A DNA stretch of 64,000 bases, taken from Palsa-147 sp036513895 (lineage in GTDB: Bacteria; Acidobacteriota; Terriglobia; Acidiferrales; UBA7541). The stretch lies in contig DATBYF010000113.1 of the NCBI GenBank assembly GCA_036513895.1, forward strand, positions 1 to 64,000. Reading direction: 5' to 3'. The notes beneath the pieces are model-generated. The model saw nothing but the letters and a program-made list of their open reading frames with translations, made no database searches and was not told the origin of the DNA. The translations under genes were made by a program, and so were the position numbers. Below are positions 16,430-24,632 of the stretch, piece after piece (position 1 is the first letter of the stretch; each line of letters begins with the position of its first letter).

Positions 16430-17350
16430 ATGAAGATTTGCATTGTTGGGTGCGGCGCGATTGGCAGCATCTTCGGCGCCCATCTCTCGCGTTTGGATGG
16501 AGTCGAGGTGCACGCTTATGACGTCTCCCAGCAGCACGTCGATGCCATCGAGCGCAACGGATTGAGAACTTCGGGCGCGGCTGACTTTACCGCGCGCCTA
16601 CACGCGACCACTGACGTCCGTTCGATCCCGCGGTGCAATTACGGCATTGTCGCAACGAAAAGCACGCACACAAAATCGGCGATCGCTCAAGCGGCGCACG
16701 TCTTTGGTCCGGCGAGCGCCGTCTGCTCGGTGCAGAACGGCGTTGGCAACGAAGACATCATCGCCGAGCACGTCAAATTCGTCATTCGAGGCACGACGTT
16801 CCCCGCCGGCCACATCGTCGAGCCCGGACACGTCGGATTCGACATCAAAGGCGACACATGGATCGGACCGTTCGAGCCGACCAGCACTCCGATGGCTCGC
16901 GTCGCGGAACTCGCAGGAATGCTCACCAAATCTGGCCTCAACACGATTGCGCTCAAGGATGCCCGCGGCGCGCAATGGACGAAACTCATCTTCAATGCAG
17001 CGACAAATCCGGTTGGCGCGCTCACGCTCTTGCATCACGGCGCCGCTACGCGCCTTCCCGCCACCGGCCAGCTTTTCGACGACTTGATTGCCGAGGGCGA
17101 GGCGGTCGCCAAAGCGCTGGGCATCACGCTTCATGGCGATCCGCGCGCGCTCGTACAAAAAGGCGCGAATGCGCCCGGCAAACACAATGCGAGCATGTTG
17201 CAAGATGTGCTCATCCGCCGCATCACCGAAGTCGATTTCATGAATGGCGCGATTGTGAAGTCCGGCGAGAAAGCGGGAGTTCCAACTCCGTTGAACAGCG
17301 CAATGTGGGCCTTGATCAAAGGCCTCGAAAATTCCTGGACGAATCCGTAA
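16430..17350 (+). CDS. Second ketopantoate reductase-like dehydrogenase
   Basis: The ATG at 16430, 7 bases after the M24 stop, is chosen over a GTG-less upstream extension that would overlap the M24 gene. The 306-residue protein shares the fold and key residues of the copy at 11788: IVGCGAIGS, the catalytic lysine in QWTKLIFNAATN, and the acidic residue in TEVDFMNGAI. The two are clearly paralogues with similar length and motif spacing. They flank the M24-M20-M24 trio, so they may reduce two related keto intermediates or form a hetero-oligomer (inference). A luciferase-like flavin enzyme follows after 35 bases. No pantothenate synthesis partner such as PanB or PanC is visible. Confidence 0.8.
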   Translation: MKICIVGCGAIGSIFGAHLSRLDGVEVHAYDVSQQHVDAIERNGLRTSGAADFTARLHATTDVRSIPRCNYGIVATKSTHTKSAIAQAAHVFGPASAVCSVQNGVGNEDIIAEHVKFVIRGTTFPAGHIVEPGHVGFDIKGDTWIGPFEPTSTPMARVAELAGMLTKSGLNTIALKDARGAQWTKLIFNAATNPVGALTLLHHGAATRLPATGQLFDDLIAEGEAVAKALGITLHGDPRALVQKGANAPGKHNASMLQDVLIRRITEVDFMNGAIVKSGEKAGVPTPLNSAMWALIKGLENSWTNP

Positions 17351-17385
17351 CACTCGTTCTCTAGAAACTCGGAGCAAAGAATCTT

Positions 17386-18459
17386 ATGGCGGTTCCCTTT
17401 CGAATTGGCGTCTTGCAACTCAGCATGGAGCCGGTTGCGGAAACTGTGCAAATGGCGCAGGCGTGCGAGAGCGCCGGATTTGATGCCTTCTGGCTGGCCG
17501 AGGCCTATCCATGGTGGCGCAAGCACTCGTACGAGGCGCGCTCGTCCACGGCAATTGCCGCCATCATCGCGCGCGAGACGAAACACATCCCGGTCGGCTG
17601 GGGAATCATTTCTCCCTACACGCGAAACCCCATTCAGATCGCGATGGAGGCGCGCGTGATGCAGGATGTCGCTGGTCCCGGAAGATTCTTTCTCGGTCTC
17701 GGTGCCTCGAAGATTTTTATGAAGGAAGCGGGCGAGGGCGAAACCGGCAAGGCTGCCGGTCCTGCGACGGTGATGAAAGAAAGCATCGAGATCATTCGCG
17801 GCGTTCTCGGCGGCGAAGAATTTCACTACGAAGGAAAGGTATTTGACGTCCACGTGCCAGCGCTAAAGCCCGACGCGCACGTGGGACGCCAGCAGATTCC
17901 AATTTACATCGGCGCAACAGGCCCCGTTTTGCAGCGAATGGGCGGAAGCATGGCGGATGGACTTCTGACGGCAAGCATCACCACGCCGGATTTCGTGCGT
18001 TACTCCCGAACGTTTATGGAGGAAGGCGCACGAAAGGCTGGCCGCGATCCCGCGAATCAGGACCTTGGCGCGGTTATTGTTGGTAGTGTTGGCAGGGATC
18101 CAAAGCGCGCGCGCGACGGTGCGCGCGAAATGGCTGCCATGTATTTGGCCAACAAGGTCCAGAACATTCGAGGCTCGGCGGACATGCTGCTCGAAAAAGC
18201 CGGGCTGAGCTTCGAAGAGATTCGCCCGATTGCCGACGCGATGGAGAGCGGCGGACGGAAAGCGGCGGCCCGCGCGGTGACCGACGAAGTTTTTGAGAAG
18301 GTCCGGCCGATTGCCGGCACGCCCGAGGACTGCGTTCGCCGCATCGAGGAGTATCGCGCTGCCAGATGCACGCATATTCTCCTGGAACTTTGGGGCGACG
18401 ACCGCATTGCGCAGGCGAAGCTCTTCGGAGCAGCAGTTCTTCCACACTTCAAACACTAA
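17386..18459 (+). CDS. Luciferase-like (LLM) flavin- or F420-dependent oxidoreductase
   Basis: The 357-residue product has the TIM-barrel pattern of the luciferase-like monooxygenase superfamily: a Q-A-CESAGFDAFWLAEAY segment near residues 25-45, GRFFLGLGAS (about 102-111) and IYIGATGP (172-179). Length and the Mer-like GxSxF motif arrangement suit the F420-dependent or FMN-dependent subgroup, but F420 use cannot be settled from sequence. It could oxidise a keto or heterocyclic compound together with the flavin reductase at 5963. It is the last gene of the rightward block; the convergent dioxygenase gene ends 53 bases away. Confidence 0.85.
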   Translation: MAVPFRIGVLQLSMEPVAETVQMAQACESAGFDAFWLAEAYPWWRKHSYEARSSTAIAAIIARETKHIPVGWGIISPYTRNPIQIAMEARVMQDVAGPGRFFLGLGASKIFMKEAGEGETGKAAGPATVMKESIEIIRGVLGGEEFHYEGKVFDVHVPALKPDAHVGRQQIPIYIGATGPVLQRMGGSMADGLLTASITTPDFVRYSRTFMEEGARKAGRDPANQDLGAVIVGSVGRDPKRARDGAREMAAMYLANKVQNIRGSADMLLEKAGLSFEEIRPIADAMESGGRKAAARAVTDEVFEKVRPIAGTPEDCVRRIEEYRAARCTHILLELWGDDRIAQAKLFGAAVLPHFKH

Positions 18460-18512
18460 GATCGCAGTGATCAAATACGGGAACGGGCATCTTCCAAGCT
18501 GCGGTTCTCGTT

Positions 18513-19250
18513 TCAGTGGCCGCCAATCGAATCTCGGACAACGCCATACGTTCCGCCCCACGCATCGGTCATTTGATTTCGAATTTCCCACAGCTCCGGA
18601 AAGAACTTCACGCGTTGCCCTTCGTTCAGCAAGTCTACGCCGCGGCCTTTCAATGATTTTGCATCGAGTCCAATTGTCCGGTGTATCAGCTGAATATGGC
18701 AGAACCGGAATCGCTGAAATAATTCGTCAAACTCCGCGAGCGCCTCGGCCACCACATAAGCATCGGAGTGGGAATATTCCGAATTGTAGATTTTCTCGAC
18801 AGTCAAATTGTGTTTGTCAAGGTAGTGCGACTTGAAGGAGTTCCAAAGAGGCTGGTGCATCTTCAAGAGCGTGCGAAAGCCGGGCGATTCCTGACCGCTT
18901 CCGTTGCCCAGTTGCAGACGGATTTGCTGATACTCCTTGGGCGACATTGTTTCGAGCAAGTCGAGTTGATTGATCATCAGGCGCATCGCAATATGCACGC
19001 GGCGGAAAAGCGTAACCACGCGATTTGTATTTTCCTGCTGGATGAAATCGTCGATGTCGAGCAGTGTGTAGCCGATCAATTTCATCCACAATTCTTCTAC
19101 CTGGTGAACCACCTGGAACTGCAACTCGTCTGCGTTGCACAAATCCTTGAAATCCTTCTGACAGTGCAAGAGAGCTTTGGTGGCGATGTAAATTTCATAA
19201 TCAAGCGTTCCCTCGCCGTTCATCGTTTCGTAAAAGTGCTGTCGATCCAT
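18513..19250 (-). CDS. Tryptophan 2,3-dioxygenase family heme protein (divergent)
   Basis: ATG 19250 follows AGGAG by six bases. The 245-residue protein is short for the family (usually about 280). It keeps the distal active-site His49 (VVHQVEELW), the Arg111-containing QIRLQLGNGSGQESPGF segment and the proximal heme His185 (FRFCHIQLIHRTIG). The GTGGT-type substrate loop that normally follows is replaced by LDAKSLKGRG (195-204), so substrate recognition is probably altered. Classical TDO opens the indole ring of tryptophan to N-formylkynurenine. No formamidase or kynureninase lies nearby, which argues for a non-standard indole or other substrate. It is transcribed with the genes to its right, 142 bases downstream of the synthase-like gene. 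Confidence 0.8.
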   Translation of the reverse strand: MDRQHFYETMNGEGTLDYEIYIATKALLHCQKDFKDLCNADELQFQVVHQVEELWMKLIGYTLLDIDDFIQQENTNRVVTLFRRVHIAMRLMINQLDLLETMSPKEYQQIRLQLGNGSGQESPGFRTLLKMHQPLWNSFKSHYLDKHNLTVEKIYNSEYSHSDAYVVAEALAEFDELFQRFRFCHIQLIHRTIGLDAKSLKGRGVDLLNEGQRVKFFPELWEIRNQMTDAWGGTYGVVRDSIGGH

Positions 19251-19391
19251 GAGTTCTCCTGATCCCACGCCATGCATCAGAACGCCAGCCTCGAGGGACG
19301 CAAATTAAATCATATAGCAATTATTCAAGATAAATCGCTGGCGTGTCTTGAAAGGTTGTAAATTCGATAAAAGTAATCAGAAGGCCGAACT

Positions 19392-20590
19392 TCAGCTTGG
19401 GCAGACCGTGCTGACGATCACACGGAATTCCGCATCAGTGATTAGTCCGCGCTTTTCGATTCCCTTCAGTTTCACGGCGGCGAGTATCTCGGCGCGCTGC
19501 GCCTCAGAAATATTCAAGCCCAGCTCGCGGCTCTTGATCGTGATACTGTCGAGGCCGCTCTTTTTCCCCAGCACAATTTCGCGACGCGCACGCACGATCT
19601 CGGCCGAAAACGGTTCGATAGCTTCTGGAATGTGGAACTGGCTTGCGACCGCCCCGCTTTCGCGCATGAACAGGTTCTCGCCGACTACCGGCTTCCACGG
19701 TTCAAGCGCGTAGCCCGACACGCTGCGTACATGGCGAGACACATCGCGAATTTTGTCGAGGTTCAATTCCGTGTTGACACCATAAATGCACTCGAGCGCC
19801 ATCGCAACTTCGCCGAGATCGGCATTCCCCGCGCGCTCGCCCATTCCGTTTATCGTTCCCTGGATCCAATTTGCGCCGGCGCGGACAGCTGCAACGGCGC
19901 ACGCCGTGGCGAGGCCGAAATCATTATGCCCGTGAAAATGCAAGGGAACGGAAGGCCCAAGCCACTCCCTCACCTGTCCGACAAGATATCCAACGGCCTC
20001 AGGGCCGCAAGCCCCAATCGTATCCACAATCACGGCTTCCTTTGCGCCGGCTTCGATCGCAGCAACATACAAAGCGCGAAGATGGGTAAGATCCGCGCGA
20101 GTGCCATCCACCGGGAAAAACACGACAGACAATCCGTGCTTTACAGCGTGGCGCACGGCATCTACCGCGCGGCGGATTGAATCTTCCGCGGTGATTCCGT
20201 ACGCGCGCAATTTAATTTCGCTCGCGGGAATCTCGATCACTGTCGCGCGCGCGCCCAAGCGAATCACTTCATCGATATCGGCTTGCACGGCGCGGGCGAA
20301 TCCCCAAATCTCGGCGCGGAGTCCAGCTCGGCAGACCAAGCCGAAAGCTTCTGCATCATCAGCAGATACTCTCGGAAACCCCGCTTCAATCCGGCTGTGC
20401 CGAGGGAGTCCAACTGGCGCGCAATTTCGAGCTTTTGCTGGGGATCGAGAGCGACGCCCACGGTTTGCTCGCCGTCGCGGAGCGTCGTGTCGTAGAAGCG
20501 GACAGGCCCCTTCCTCGACGAGTTGGGCGCAATCCGCGCTGGATCGTTCAGCGCGCTCACCCAAACTTTCTGGTCGCCACCATTGATCAT
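19392..20590 (-). pseudogene. Homocitrate/isopropylmalate synthase-like enzyme, frameshifted
   Basis: ATG 20590 follows GAGGAAGG. The N-terminal frame gives RFYDTTLRDGEQ, the acetyl-CoA-condensing aldolase signature with the catalytic Arg and metal Asp, up to DSLGTA. It then reads out of family. The adjacent frame resumes immediately with RIEAGFPRVSADDAEAFGL and continues to the stop at 19392 with HFHGHNDFG (metal His pair) and NGMGERAGNADLGE. One missing base at about 20393-20395 (GG where GGG is expected on the + strand) explains it, and the restored protein is about 399 residues. Substrates of this family are 2-oxo acids plus acetyl-CoA or, in lyase-like members, the reverse. Neighbours suggest carbon-chain processing in amino-acid catabolism. 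It could be a real pseudogene or a sequencing error. Confidence 0.8.
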
Positions 20591-20602
20591 GCCTTCCTCG
20601 AA

Positions 20603-21616
20603 CTAGCTGGCAACAGCCGGTTTCTTTCCGTGGGCCTGTTCCCACGAAATCACCGGATTGCGTAAAATTCCGATGCGCTCAATTTCGCACTCGACGATAT
20701 CGCCCGGTTTTAAGTAGAGCGACTTCGGATCGTCGCTGAATGCCGCCACACCCGACACGGTGCCAGTCGAAAGGACGTCGCCTGCGCTATAGCCCATGGC
20801 AGAGTAATGCGCCAGAATCTCGGGAATTTTCACGGCCATTTTCTTCGAATGCGATTGCTGCCGGACCTTTCCGTTGACGCGCAGCTCCATTGCGAGATTG
20901 TGCGGGTCGCGAATTTCATCGGCGGTTACAATCCACGGCCCGAGGGGGCAAAACGAATCGATCCCCTTACAAAAACTGAATACGCCCGACTTCATTTCTC
21001 TCCGCTGGATGTCGCGCGCCGTGATGTCGTTGAAGATTACATAGCCGCCGATGTAATCGGCTGCCTCCGCTGGGGAAAAGTGGCGGCCCGCTTTTTTCAG
21101 GACCACGGCAAGCTCCAGCTCGTAATCGAGTTCTTCGGTCAGTTGCTCGGGGTAAATCACCGGTTCATCGGGGCCGATGATGGCGTCAACATTCTGAAAA
21201 AAAACAATCCAGGGAAGCACAGGATGGGAGAAGCGTGCTTTCTGAGCTTCTTCGTGATGCTCGCGAAAATTACCGGCGGTATGGAAGAATTTCTTTGGCG
21301 CAATCGGTGCCTTAATCTTTATTTCGTCGGTTCGGTAGAAAATCCGTTCGCCCGAGGGGCCAGTTGCCCGGGGACCAGACGCAATCGCTTGCTTCAATGC
21401 CGCCCGGGCGGCGTCCAGGCTTTGATCGCCGCCTTCGAAGAGTCCTCGCATGTCGGGCGGAATTCGAGCGTCGGCGACTCGATACGCTGCCGGGTCATGC
21501 TCGACGTCGTGCAAATACAGAGCATAGGCGAAGTTCAAATCAACCATGTGACCATCTGGAGCCAGCGCACCGATTCGCTTTTGATTCGGTCCTATTTGGA
21601 ACGTCACCAATTTCAT
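20603..21616 (-). CDS. Fumarylacetoacetate hydrolase-family protein
   Basis: The 337-residue protein has the FAH-type metal site: the GNF-REHHEEA segment, ELDYELELA with acidic ligands (about residues 165-173) and NDITARDIQ, then FCKGIDSFCPLGPW and TGTVSGVAAF. Members cleave or decarboxylate diketo or enol acids such as fumarylpyruvate, or hydrate 2-oxo-dienoates. The N-terminal domain of about 70 residues is the usual FAHD extension. The gene starts right after a divergent 178-base spacer and ends 12 bases before the synthase-like gene, so the two probably work in sequence. In this setting it likely cleaves a C-C bond in a ring-opened intermediate (inference). Confidence 0.88.
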   Translation of the reverse strand: MKLVTFQIGPNQKRIGALAPDGHMVDLNFAYALYLHDVEHDPAAYRVADARIPPDMRGLFEGGDQSLDAARAALKQAIASGPRATGPSGERIFYRTDEIKIKAPIAPKKFFHTAGNFREHHEEAQKARFSHPVLPWIVFFQNVDAIIGPDEPVIYPEQLTEELDYELELAVVLKKAGRHFSPAEAADYIGGYVIFNDITARDIQRREMKSGVFSFCKGIDSFCPLGPWIVTADEIRDPHNLAMELRVNGKVRQQSHSKKMAVKIPEILAHYSAMGYSAGDVLSTGTVSGVAAFSDDPKSLYLKPGDIVECEIERIGILRNPVISWEQAHGKKPAVAS

Positions 21617-21794
21617 CAGCTCGGCTGCCTCCAGCTGAACCGCGGTTTTCTGTCTGATGTTAATTTATCGCATCCGCGCGCGCGGCCAAAGTTTAAACTC
21701 GGTTCACGCGGCGAAATGCACGTTTAATTTGTAATCGCAATTACTAATTGAGATATTCCGATGGATTCGCTGAGGCCGGGCAAGAATGAATCGG

Positions 21795-23240
21795 TCAGCG
21801 CAAGTTGAGCATCAGGAGTTTCGGCTCAGTCATTTCTTCGATCGCGTAGCGCAGACCTTCCCGGCCGAGCCCCGAGTCTTTGATTCCGCCGTAGGGCATA
21901 TTGTCGATTCGGAATGCAGACATCTCGCCTACCATCAGCCCGCCAACTTCAAGCGTTTCGTATGCTTCGAAAATAAGCTTGGCATCGCGTGTGAATAGAC
22001 CCGCCTGCAATCCGTAAGGCGAATCATTTACGCGTCGAAGAGCGTCCGCGAATTCGTCGTACGCTTCAATGACAACCACGGGCGCAAATACCTCCTCGCA
22101 GCTCACGCGCATATCAGGCTTCGTATGTGTAAGCACAGTAGGCTCGACAACCGCGCCGCGACGTTTCCCTCCCGCTAAAAGCTTAGCGTCGCCCGCAACA
22201 GCTTCTTCAATCCATGACTCAGCTCGCTTGGCCGTATCCTCGTTGATCATGGGCCCGACATCGGTTGAATCCTCACTTGGATCGCCAATCTTGAGTTTCG
22301 CCACGCGCGACAATAAAGCGGCAGTGAATTTCTGTTCAACGGCACGTTGCACGTAAATCCGCTGCACGGAGATACAGCTCTGTCCGGAATAAGAAAATCC
22401 GCCGACCGCACACCGCTCCGCTGCGTAGTCGATATCGGCATCGCTGTGCACCACCACAGCGGCATTTCCGCCCAGTTCTAGCACGACTTTTTTCTTTCCG
22501 GCTTTTTGCTTGAGGGCCCAACCTACTGCGCCGCTTCCGGTAAATGTCAATAGCTTGAGTCGGTCGTCCATCACCAATCGCTGCGCGTCGTCGTTTGAAA
22601 GTGATAGGACATTCAGAGCACCGGCGGGCCACCCTGCTTTCTCGACCACGTCCGCCAGCAAAAGCGCTGTCAACGGCGTCTTTGGAGCAGGCTTGAGCAC
22701 CATGGTACATCCCGCAGCGATAGCGGGCGCGACTTTGTGGGCAACCAAGTTCAGTGGGAAATTGAATGGCGTAATCGCGGCTATTGGACCGAGCGGAAAA
22801 CGACGCACGATCGCCGATCGACCCGCCATCGCGGGTAACAAATCGAGCGGGATCCATTCCCCGCCAATTCTCACGCTTTCTTCCGATGCGACCGTAAACG
22901 TCAGAATCGCTCGTTCGACTTCAGCGCGCGCAGTTTTGATCGGCTTACCGGCCTCCATGGAGATTGACCGTGCAAATTCCTCCTGGCGCGAGGTGATTGC
23001 GTCAGAAATTGCGCGAAGGATTCGCCGCCGTTCGTACGCGGGCATCCGGCGCGTTGTCTCAAACGCACGCACGGAAGCGGCGATCGCGTGATCGAGCTGC
23101 TCCGTTGTCGCCCAGTAGGTTGTCCCGGCGGGGCTGCCGTCGTACGGGGAGAAAATTTCGAGGGGTTTGCCTGCGGCGACCCACTTCCCGTCCAAAAGGA
23201 AGGGATGTAACTTGGCCGGACTTTTTGTGGACACAGACAT
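21795..23240 (-). CDS. Aldehyde dehydrogenase (NAD(P)-dependent superfamily)
   Basis: ATG 23240 has GGAG upstream; the frame extends further upstream but overlaps the aminotransferase. The 481-residue protein has the complete ALDH catalytic set: Asn160 (TPFNFP), Glu255 (LELGGN) and nucleophile Cys289 (SGQSCI). It resembles the lactaldehyde/phosphonoacetaldehyde/succinate-semialdehyde branch (SYSGQSCISVQR) rather than the betaine-aldehyde branch seen next door. It would oxidise an aldehyde to its acid with NAD(P). The start lies 26 bases after the aminotransferase stop, consistent with a transaminase-plus-dehydrogenase pair as in GABA or polyamine breakdown (inference). Confidence 0.92.
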   Translation of the reverse strand: MSVSTKSPAKLHPFLLDGKWVAAGKPLEIFSPYDGSPAGTTYWATTEQLDHAIAASVRAFETTRRMPAYERRRILRAISDAITSRQEEFARSISMEAGKPIKTARAEVERAILTFTVASEESVRIGGEWIPLDLLPAMAGRSAIVRRFPLGPIAAITPFNFPLNLVAHKVAPAIAAGCTMVLKPAPKTPLTALLLADVVEKAGWPAGALNVLSLSNDDAQRLVMDDRLKLLTFTGSGAVGWALKQKAGKKKVVLELGGNAAVVVHSDADIDYAAERCAVGGFSYSGQSCISVQRIYVQRAVEQKFTAALLSRVAKLKIGDPSEDSTDVGPMINEDTAKRAESWIEEAVAGDAKLLAGGKRRGAVVEPTVLTHTKPDMRVSCEEVFAPVVVIEAYDEFADALRRVNDSPYGLQAGLFTRDAKLIFEAYETLEVGGLMVGEMSAFRIDNMPYGGIKDSGLGREGLRYAIEEMTEPKLLMLNLR

Positions 23241-23266
23241 CAGCGTCTCCAAAGAACTATCCTGCG

Positions 23267-24631
23267 TCAAGCATGACGCGGCTCGGCGGTCGCGTGTGTT
23301 TCGCTGACCGCGGACAGGGCGCCTTCGAGTACGTCTAGGCCCTCGTCGAAATCGGCGTCTGAAATCACCAGAGGCACGAGAAGGCGGATGACGTTGCCGT
23401 AAGTGCCGGCCGATATGGCCAGCAAACCATGCTCGTAACAATATCGCATGATTTGCTCGGTCTCGTGCTTGGCAGGCTCGCGTGTTTCTCGCGAAGTGAC
23501 GAGCTCGAGGGCCTGCATCGCGCCCATTCCGCGAGTTTCGCCGATCATAGGCCAGCGGCGCTGCCAATCTGCTGCGCGCGCCGCGAATTTCTCGCCGAGC
23601 AATTCGGCGCGAGCACTCAGGTTTTCCTTCTCCATCGATTCGAGCACAGCCAGCGCGGCGGCGCACGACAACGGATTGCCGCCAAACGTGCCGCCTAAAC
23701 CTCCAACGTTCGGCGAATCCATAATTTCGGCGCGCCCAGTCACTGCCGCGAGTGGCATCCCTCCACCGAGCGACTTCGCGGTTACGAGCAGGTCCGGCTC
23801 AATACCGTAGCGCTCGCATGTGAAAAGCCTTCCCGTTCGGCCGAATCCGGTCTGGACTTCGTCCGCAATGAAGAGAATCCCGTGTTTCTTGCAAATGTCT
23901 TGGAGAATCGGAAAAAACTCACGCGGAGGAGTGACAAAACCACCTTCGCCGAGTATCGGCTCTACGATAATCGCTGCGACGGCTGACCCGGCCACAACGC
24001 GCTTGAATGTATCCTCGAGATGTTGCGCACAAAATACTTCGCACGACGGATATTTCAGCGAATATGAACAGCGATAGCAGTACGCGTAGGGAATCCGGTA
24101 AATGTCACTCGCGAATGGCTCGAATCCGGCCTTATATGGTTGCGTTTTGCTGGTCAACGACATCGTTAGCATGGTGCGGCCGTGGAACGCGTCTTCGAAG
24201 CAAATGATGGCGGGACGCCGCGTGTGGCAACGCGCGATTTTGATGGCGTTTTCGATCGCTTCGGCGCCGCTGTTTACGAGGATCGTCTTCTTCGCAAAAT
24301 CGCCTGGCGCCAGTGCATTCAATTTTTCGGCGAGCGCGATGTAGTCGGCGTAGGGCGCGACGCTGAAGCAGGTGTGAAGGAAACGATCGAGCTGCGCACG
24401 GATGGCGGAGACAACTCGATCCGAGCGATGACCGACATTGGAACACCCAATCCCGCCCGCAAAGTCAATAAAGCGATTGCCGTCCACGTCTTCGACGATA
24501 GCGCCCTCCGCTCGAGCCGCAAACACGGGCGTCGCGTGATAGATGCCGCGTGGCACGGCCTGCGTGCGGCGACGCATCAATTCCTGCGACTTCGGTCCGG
24601 GTATGGGAGTGCGGAGTTGAATTGTGGGCAT
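23267..24631 (-). CDS. 4-aminobutyrate-type class III aminotransferase
   Basis: ATG 24631 lies one base after the TGA of the upstream ALDH gene, so the two are translationally coupled. The 454-residue PLP enzyme has Asp257 (IADEVQTGFGRTG) and the Schiff-base Lys286 (VTAKSLGGGMPLAAV). A cysteine-rich insert with Cys185, Cys188, Cys197 and Cys201 (YCYRCSYS...CEVFC) resembles that of archaeal and animal GABA aminotransferases. It would transaminate an omega-amino acid such as GABA or 5-aminovalerate to a semialdehyde, which either flanking dehydrogenase could oxidise. GABA is the most familiar option; lysine- or ornithine-like omega-amines are possible. Confidence 0.88.
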   Translation of the reverse strand: MPTIQLRTPIPGPKSQELMRRRTQAVPRGIYHATPVFAARAEGAIVEDVDGNRFIDFAGGIGCSNVGHRSDRVVSAIRAQLDRFLHTCFSVAPYADYIALAEKLNALAPGDFAKKTILVNSGAEAIENAIKIARCHTRRPAIICFEDAFHGRTMLTMSLTSKTQPYKAGFEPFASDIYRIPYAYCYRCSYSLKYPSCEVFCAQHLEDTFKRVVAGSAVAAIIVEPILGEGGFVTPPREFFPILQDICKKHGILFIADEVQTGFGRTGRLFTCERYGIEPDLLVTAKSLGGGMPLAAVTGRAEIMDSPNVGGLGGTFGGNPLSCAAALAVLESMEKENLSARAELLGEKFAARAADWQRRWPMIGETRGMGAMQALELVTSRETREPAKHETEQIMRYCYEHGLLAISAGTYGNVIRLLVPLVISDADFDEGLDVLEGALSAVSETHATAEPRHA

Positions 24632-24632
24632 T

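Noticed and set aside
21617..21794. GTAAT-CGCA-ATTAC palindrome as an operator
   Set aside because: Short and common by chance; no repeat copy in the neighbouring spacers, so not listed as a feature.
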